From contig OZ004581.1 in NCBI GenBank assembly GCA_963924555.1, positions 744,001 to 808,000 on the forward strand: a stretch of DNA of 64,000 nt, in the 5' to 3' direction. The position numbers were made by a program, and so were the translations under genes. Below the pieces are notes generated by a model, which saw only the letters and a program-made list of their open reading frames with translations, was not told the DNA's origin and made no database searches. The stretch comes from Crambe crambe (lineage: Eukaryota > Porifera > Demospongiae > Poecilosclerida > Crambeidae). This document shows positions 60,226 to 64,000 of this stretch, piece after piece (the stretch's first letter is position 1; each line of letters opens with the position of its first letter).

Positions 60226-62283
60226 GTCACATAACAGGAATACACAGAGGAAATAACCAACAAACATGAAAGAAAGTGTTACAAGAAGCTTGGTATTAAA
60301 TTTTGGGGAGCTCCAGCTGGCTGGCTGGGGAGTCAAAGTATCAAGACACAGAGCTAAGTAAAGTTTTGTGGTTGCATCACTACTGCATCTTGCCTGAAGT
60401 TGCAAGTTTTGCCAAGACACAGTGCTATCCATGATCGATGGAACATGCGTCTTATTAGTAGCACTCGTAAATAGTTATACGCATGTACATGTATTGACTG
60501 ACCCACTCAGTTTGGAAGCCACTTACTAAAAAGTCAAGAACAGAGGCTGAATCGTCTGAGAAGCTCGTATAGAATAATCTTCAGTATGCATAAGTTCAGT
60601 GTATATATAGCCAAATCTATGTGCCAAGTCTATGTGCCAAGGCATCAAGTCTAAGCTTGTTAAGACTTGAAATGAAGATGCAGCAGCTGGTGTACATAGT
60701 AGAAATCATGAGGTCCCCTATGTCTTATACAAACCTTGAGATTGAGTCACATCATCTTCAGGGATCTCTTCTATTTCATCTTCTTCAGGTACTGAATTAA
60801 ATAATACAGCATTGACAATACAGAGGTTAAAGTACAGAGGTTAAAAATAGTTCAAAGTATAGTCCTCAGTATATAGGGGAGCCCTCAATACAGAGGTGGG
60901 GTGGCATACTAACCTGCATCTTTCATTTCGCCAAGAAGTTGATAATGGGAAGGAGGACCATTAGAGCCTTTGGAGGACTCAAACAGTGCCAGGTAAAGGG
61001 CAGATTTTTCAGGTGTCGGATCAGAATTAGAGCCATATTCACTTTGCACTGAATTAAATAATACAGCATTGACAATACAGAGGTTAAAGTACAGAGGTTA
61101 AAAATAGTTCAAAGTATAGTCCTCAGTATATAGGGGAGCCCTCAATACAGAGGTGGGGTGGCATACTAACCTGCATCTTTCATTTCACCAAGAAGTTGAT
61201 AATGGGAAGGAGGACCGTCAGAGCCTTTGGAGGACTCAAACAGTGCCAGGTAAAGGGCAGACAGTCCAAAAGATCCTCTGTTCATCAAGAAATCAATCAA
61301 ATGGGATACCTATAAAATAAATACATAATTATAATTGTGTATGTGTTTGATGAGCAGGAGGTGTCAAGTATTTTATCTTGAATCATCTATAAAGCATTCC
61401 ATACTGTAGCAGTGTCTGCACTACAGAGTCCACATTCTCATTTTGAATTATCATCAGTGCCTGCATGTAATAATATACTTCTTGGAGAACTGCACAGATA
61501 CGATTAAGCATGACAGTAGCAGCTAGCTAATGCAAAGCTTGTCATGTCATTAAAGATACTCCTGAGTTTTCATTCATACTTATGCTGTTGCTAGTCATCA
61601 CACAGCCTAGATAGAGTAGGCAATGGTCAGCAGAGATACGCTCGAAATATAAATAACTAAGCTATCTATGCTACCTTTGGCACTTTGTCTCTAGGCTTTA
61701 GTTGGGTGCTTCATAGTGCCAGGAAATAAGCTAGAAACTAGCTCTAATTTCCTGTCTGGAAATAATGTTCATGTTGCTTATTCACTAAAATACTTTTTCT
61801 ACTCAGCATGTTGAAAAAAACAAAAAAACAAAAAAAAAAACAACAACAACAACAACAAAAATGTGTTTCTACTCTTACTGGCACACTAGAGCTTTATTCT
61901 TCCAATCTCAGCGCTTACTACTCACTACATTTCATGATGTTTTCAGCCATTGCTCAGAAAATACTAATAGTTCAGCAAAGGTAAGCTGTCCAGCTTATGT
62001 GTTTGGAAATAACCTATCGTGCTCTAGCTGATGTTTGGTAATGCCATGCACCAGGTGATTCTTGTGGTTTTGGTTAAAGAAATACCTGTTCCTGTGGTTG
62101 ATAAAAAGTGTTACTGAGGTCTGTTTCTGTCAAGACCCATCTCTCGAGGTAAGGGAGAAGATGCTTCACTTTGAGGCCTTTCTTGATGGATGGCTTCAGT
62201 TGAGCCAGGACACGATGGACCTGTTCATCCTTCAAGTCATCTAGTAATGACAAAATCCTCATCTTAAATTTATTATAGTCCAT
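46333..62283 (-). CDS. CARD plus death-domain multidomain protein
   Basis: Sixteen exons join in one frame of 1475 aa: 62283-62086, 61309-61171, 61048-60914, 60791-60735, 60093-59854, 59616-59474, 59253-59142, 59053-58797, 58641-58382, 58323-58094, 56872-56409, 56074-55976, 55295-54189, 53716-53597, 47257-47087, 47028-46333. Exons 1-2 encode a CARD-like domain (HLLPYLERWVLTETDL, then VSHLIDFLMNRGSFGLSALY). Exons 6-7 encode a death domain (FSTSEWVTIASYLGYRQEEL, PEDREQQ, VTNFLKLWQL). Exon 5 has a further death-fold-like block (MSNLGLTMRES, DLGTIVEMWM, ELVKALI), half-repeated in exon 11. The rest is low-complexity, acidic or Pro-rich, and the final exons carry an unassigned helical region. Such domain sets act in oligomeric cell-death or innate-immune signalling. 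The weakest link is the exon 11 donor at 56408; reading on instead gives an 844-aa form stopping at 56109, and 46333-56074 would then be a second gene. The 14th intron holds an LTR retrotransposon. Confidence 0.6.
47446..47681 (-). repeat. 3' LTR (236 bp)
   Basis: It is base-for-base identical to 52811-53046 as far as I can read. On the element's strand it starts TGTTGGGAATAGTC and ends AACCCCAACA. It contains the last 15 or so codons and the stop of the gag-pol frame. Confidence 0.95.
47636..52672 (-). CDS. Gag-pol polyprotein: Gag, protease, integrase, reverse transcriptase, RNase H
   Basis: The frame has 1678 codons and no frameshift. Residues about 70-195 are a highly charged coiled coil (E/R/K/Q). 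About 210-345 is a Gag core of SCAN/retrotransposon type (LETFEMQMKELKIESGDW, then YLNNLQRLL-like helices). The CCHC knuckle CFKCGEPGHIAARC is at about 424. The protease-like motif is KIDGGSDVTLVHP (about 476), with Gly where D-S/T-G is usual. Integrase spans about 800-1130: the H-H-C-C zinc site ends CRSCSTCQ, and the DDE residues lie in IAIDIVGPL, ISDQGTNF and GMLERFHRS. Reverse transcriptase (about 1230-1450) has KKKDGTVRICVDYRKLN and the catalytic YLDD. RNase H starts LQTDASERGVGGVLS and ends near VSNGNADGLSR. It copies and inserts the element. Start choice: the ATG at 52672 comes first in the frame; MSKVRQKK, 18 codons on, is possible. Confidence 0.95.
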   Translation of the reverse strand: MALVQTSGSKRIPPPLIPMSKVRQKKNLEEREPAGTRRRARAKSVDRSNSDDEFQEAAAQNNPMEAMLSYMKEVVRREENREQLRLEQELARVRREQERESEREEKQEEKEKQRQEERDKKDQQFQELLTLMWQQNKLQEQKLESQKEEQERRHQELLRAEQERIKIEQDKLRLEREKQEQARLAEGRRVAREKAEARKTTILRTMTPLTTDTSVEAYLETFEMQMKELKIESGDWMSTLRPLLTGKAKSACTMVADKDINNYQEVKKQILAAYGVTAQSCGARYMEAEKQAGQSFIAYMNNLQRLLKTFTEHCETAQDMRNAIVIERFYQCLPPHVAAHLRNLHITKPEEVAMVTDSYYINKRMDPESLKHYRRPYGGNKPFNKPTWQRQDTHQPNSQPHKEEQTPAPEKKIEKPNVPRDPSIRKCFKCGEPGHIAARCPTKITDECQLSDSRRDKRPLEVHGLICGQFYQGLKIDGGSDVTLVHPTAVPRENYTGKTIEVEFGNRGKETYPTAKVQIQVGKQLFEGEVVVSKHLNRAALLGTDIESIYNVNKRLQDLWNEQLFEEMDKRNIICPLRSDEVLTRYQKKKLEKELAEAEEKTKASKATPKAVGLDEGEPVTILEVAEELTQEEENISSTVQDQLNPDESVIDEFSTPEEEGDPHISSAAQDQVDLDKSTKEDSFMPEERDTNTMDLLQVDDSLIQPGNEKGPRKSRSSKRQKRRENWMIAETTGVLDNITTEKLKELQREDPGLQIPLIRATDETDPVFAEQDGLLYHKSTNRIGEPILQLVIPEKLVENILSLAHSSLLAGHTGRRRTQWRILQNFWWPRLNRDILQYCRSCSTCQKEGAPKRRAMLQPLPAVDQPFKRIAIDIVGPLPRTKQGFKYILTVIDHSTRFPLAVPLKETSAKTVAEALQNHVFCMFGLPEELISDQGTNFTSEVMAALLDSLDVTHIKTTPYHPETNGMLERFHRSLKQSLRKSIPEKQDWDKYLYTALFTARDSPCSATGFSPLELLLGPGTRGPLSLLYEKLTGSRHFPRRALEFAEDFRTRLMACREAAHEADQKAKLAAKKYADRKAIERDIPEGSLVLALIPTAKEKLETPWRGPYKILKKLSPTSYLIEVPEARKKQRQIHVNSLKEWTQPKTQVLEASLILPDEEEDTQQAEISVQPLEIELGKTPNISEQLQPNQRKDIENLGKSFKDVLDATPGSTTLEYHSIKTPNAVPIHQHPRRIPQPWMAGVRKEVEELLKLDIIEPSDAPWASPIVTIKKKDGTVRICVDYRKLNTATTDDPYPMPRIDTLLDNIGNAAFITTLDLSKGYYQVPVNTEDIDKTTFTSPLGKFRFKVMPFGLKNAPSTFQRLMDRILSGTHEYAAAYLDDIVVFSTTWNDHINHLTEIFNRLRTAGLTAKPSKCNFGMATCSYLGHVIGQGNIKPDEAKIYAIKNFIRPLTKKDVRSYLGLVGYYRKFIPNFASLSACLSDLTSKDQPQKVKWTQAHQDAFEHLKEFLIRKPIRKCPDYSKRFYLQTDASERGVGGVLSQKDEEGFDHPIAYFSRKLLPRETRYSATEKELLAIVNSLKHFDVYLLGQEFTIMTDHSALQFLNRMYSSNHRLTRWALSLQPYSFTVVHRAGVSNGNADGLSRQAWEEDKKDIGLRPGEVERGVGNSHSQVINTEQC
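47682..47698 (-). other. Polypurine tract of the retrotransposon
   Basis: On the element's strand it reads GGAGAGGTGGAGAGGGG, immediately before the 3' LTR. It primes plus-strand DNA synthesis in this element class. It lies within the coding frame (residues GEVERGVG). Confidence 0.85.
52795..52808 (-). other. Primer binding site, tRNA-Leu type
   Basis: On the element's strand TGGTGGCAGCGGTT begins two bases after the 5' LTR. The first 13 bases complement the 3' end (ACCGCTGCCACCA) known for animal tRNA-Leu(AAG/TAG). The match stops after that. Confidence 0.7.
52811..53046 (-). repeat. 5' LTR (236 bp)
   Basis: It is identical to the 3' LTR at 47446-47681. CCAGG follows it at 53047-53051, matching the copy before the other LTR. 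Confidence 0.95.
55637..55712. repeat. Imperfect hairpin related to the TAGTCTGGC MITEs
   Basis: CACCAGACCCTTTCCCTTCC pairs imperfectly with GGAAGGTAAAGGGTCGGCAA, followed by TGCCAGACTA. It lies in the intron between exons 12 and 13 of the CARD/DD gene, just upstream of an alternative in-frame start region at 55607 (MATSDLCLACGES). Confidence 0.55.
56807..57310. repeat. Segmental duplicate of parts of 60028-61640
   Basis: Exon 11 and its upstream intron repeat exon 5 and its upstream intron (for example CAGCTGGCTGGCTGGGGAG, TATCAAGACACAGAGCTAAG, CAGTATGCATAAGTTCAGTG). A further part matches 61430-61640 (CTAGATAGAGTAGGCAATGG). It records an internal duplication that gave the half-repeated death-fold exon. 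Confidence 0.85.
57496..57605 (+). repeat. 54-bp tandem duplication
   Basis: The unit CACACAGACAGACCGACTGA through GGCCTGTTAGTCAACA occurs twice, back to back, in an intron of the CARD/DD gene. Confidence 0.9.
60182..60223 (+). repeat. Run of about 40 C
   Basis: A long homopolymer in intron 4 of the CARD/DD gene, absent from the duplicate at 56.9 kb. Gly-rich frames across it are artefacts. Confidence 0.95.
60791..61262 (-). repeat. 257-bp tandem duplication of a CARD-gene exon
   Basis: 60791-61005 and 61048-61262 are near-identical, each with an intron piece (ACTGAATTAAATAATACAGC) and an exon piece (SALYLALFESSKGS(D/N)GPP through LLGEMKDA). Both copies keep splice sites and phase, so the mature protein carries the segment twice. 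Confidence 0.92.
61310..62085 (-). other. Intron 1 of the CARD/DD gene
   Basis: No coding sequence is seen. It contains an AAC-type low-complexity tract (61815-61860) and a segment shared with 57190-57310. Confidence 0.6.
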
Positions 62284-62908
62284 GCTGTTGCCGAGGTAAT
62301 ATTAGCTGTCAGCCATGTATTATGTCAATGGAGAGTTGCCCTCCAATAGGGTGCCGTTTACATACAAGTAGTAAAACTCTAATAATAGAGAGGGTAACTT
62401 ACTAGTCATGAAGCAGCCGGATATATAGCTGCAGCTCAAAGTCCCTACCCATCCCTCCTCATAGTTCATTTTAGACACACACACACACACACACGCTCTA
62501 CACAGAGACAGTCACATACACTCTGTCCAAGAGAAAATTACATCAGTCTAGTTTCTTGTCTTGCCACTATGCTTTATTATTCATTACTGGTTGGCTGGCT
62601 TCCCACCAGGAGCCATCTCAGGACACTTGTAATCATTGGATGGTCTTGCCCCTATGCCTTCAATGAATCCTGGGGAGAACCCTGGTGCCCACAACTAATT
62701 ATGTAATCAGACTTTGTACTGTTGCTGATGGTGGATTAGACTAGACCCAAGCCCAATCACAAAGGAAGGAATCTTGCTAGACTAATCATTTCACTTTCCA
62801 AATAGCAGCATGGCTTATAAGACTGCAAAGACACACCATAGATATACTACACACCAACTTCTCTCAAAGCTTTCAGTTTATATCTTAGTGACCATCCCAT
62901 CGTCGTAC

Positions 62909-62981
62909 CTTTTCCAAACATATCTCTACCAAATAACTCCCTCAGGATCTTTTTCTCCTCTTTGGAATAGGTGGAAGCCAT
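62909..62981 (-). CDS. Possible orphan first exon, 24 codons
   Basis: An ATG opens MASTYSKEEKKILRELFGRD, then MFGK, followed by a GTACGA donor (phase 1). It looks like a real helical N-terminus, but the phase does not match the next downstream exon at 62283. It would need an additional exon, an alternative 5' end of the CARD/DD gene, or a separate gene. Confidence 0.3.
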
Positions 62982-64000
62982 CTTATCAATTTATTTCTTT
63001 TAAATAGATAGGCCTAAAATTACGGTCTGGGTGAATTTTTGAAAATTTGAACTCGTAAGGTAGGCGGGGACATGGGGCTTTCGACTTTTTTTCAGAAACT
63101 ACAAAGATTGAGAGGCAGTCTTTATACCTGCAGTAACTAGACTATAACTGCTACTTGTTTAAGTGCATGCTTAGCTAAACTCTTCTTCCACCGTTCTGGA
63201 CTGCATCGTGCCCCGAAATCTATAATCGTCGAACTGAAACTTTCTACGTCACGATCTTGTGCATTTCAAGCAGGCCTGGTTGAACATCAAGAGAGCGCAG
63301 GAAAAAAGTGCATGTGTATCAGATAAACCAAGGTCATCTCTCTCTAAAATGTTTCATGTTGGGTTGCTAGCTAGCTCTATCAGAGATTTCTACCAGTAGT
63401 GTCCGGAGTTACCCCAAACCGCGATTTTATACTAGCTATGAATTTTCCCACAAGAGTAAGTACTAAAATAATAACGCTTGGGGCCTTGATAGATGGAGAG
63501 TTCAGCTTCTTTTTGAACTTTACTGCTCGATCATAGCTGCAAAGTTATCCTTCCCAATTGAAAGTTCGTCCGGAGTTACCCCCGCCTACCTTGTTGTGCG
63601 CATGGAGAAAGACTCTTTTCAAGGCTCTTCTTTCTCTCACTATCGGCAATGCATACTGAAGAGGCTACCCATCTCACCGTGATGTCAGACTCTACACCTA
63701 CCTAAAGAAACACCATTGGTACGAGACTGTCGGCAATGCATACTGATGAGGCTACCCATCTGGTAGACAAGCCAGACTCCGCACATTGGTCCACGCCACC
63801 ACGTATATACATCTAGCAGTCATCGATCCAGCACAGTTCTGTCATCCAGTGTCAATTGAGTATCAACATTTTATAGCTTTTCCCCTATATCTTGAAACAC
63901 CAGGCTGGGGTATCCCGTATAAGGCCATGCCAAGTTGCATCTTAGTTTCAGGTCCTCTAGACCTCAAAAAATTGAGGCGAGAGGGCTAGGATATGGGATT
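62982..64000. other. Terminal stretch with a possible TIR element
   Basis: AAGGTAGGCGGGG at 63057 and the inverse CCCCGCCTACCTT ending at 63592 may bound an element of about 536 bp; TCCGGAGTTACCCC occurs twice inside. TCGGCAATGCATACTGA(A/T)GA is repeated at 63643 and 63731. No gene is supported. Confidence 0.45.

Noticed and set aside
60028..60432. 134-codon frame with a poly-Gly stretch
   Set aside because: It runs through the 40-C homopolymer; the true exon 5 uses another frame and starts at 60093.

Overview
The window reads as nuclear DNA of an invertebrate animal, most likely a demosponge. This is an inference. It rests on animal-specific multi-exon genes (a DAPP1-type SH2/PH adaptor, a USP53/54-type ubiquitin peptidase, a CARD plus death-domain protein), GT-AG introns, AT-rich spacers with many TAGCTAGC runs, and very dense short inverted-repeat transposons. 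No rRNA, tRNA, CRISPR array or bacterial operon was recognised.

Layout. 0-3.1 kb (+): a gene whose N-terminus resembles the RNMT-activating mini-protein RAM, followed by an RS-rich and Lys/Ser-rich tail. 3.25-8.2 kb (-): a DAPP1-like adaptor in 8 exons, tail-to-tail with the first gene. 9.1-16.7 kb (+): a USP53/54-like gene in 14 exons, head-to-head with DAPP1, with a conserved catalytic triad and a long Ser-rich tail carrying repeated tyrosine motifs. 17.1-17.8 kb (-): a 188-aa protein of unknown function. 18.7-20.0 kb (+): a two-exon gene with a P-loop-like N-terminus (Walker A Lys replaced by Glu) and a helical domain. 20.8-25.8 kb: a decayed second copy of the USP53/54-like gene plus the 188-aa gene. 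A third, much worse USP fragment lies at 45.2-46.1 kb.

26-46 kb is mostly accessory DNA: a 2.3-kb TIR transposon, a PIF/Harbinger-like element, many MITEs and hairpins, tandem repeats, one gene (33.2-35.5 kb) that repeats the helical domain of the 18.7-kb protein, and a transposon-broken relative at 40.6-42.0 kb.

46.3-62.3 kb (-): a large gene encoding a CARD, a death domain and partial death-fold-like copies, with internal exon duplications. Sixteen exons can be joined in one open frame of 1475 codons. One of its introns holds a complete Ty3/gypsy-class LTR retrotransposon (47446-53046) with identical 236-bp LTRs, a 5-bp target duplication, and an unusual domain order with integrase before reverse transcriptase (Gmr1 type). 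The last 1.7 kb holds only a possible orphan exon and repeats.

How the genes may fit together: DAPP1 reads phosphotyrosine and 3-phosphoinositides, the divergently transcribed USP homologue carries tyrosine motifs of the kind SH2 domains bind, and the CARD/DD protein looks like a death-fold signalling scaffold. A signalling or innate-immunity link is a hypothesis, not something the sequence proves.
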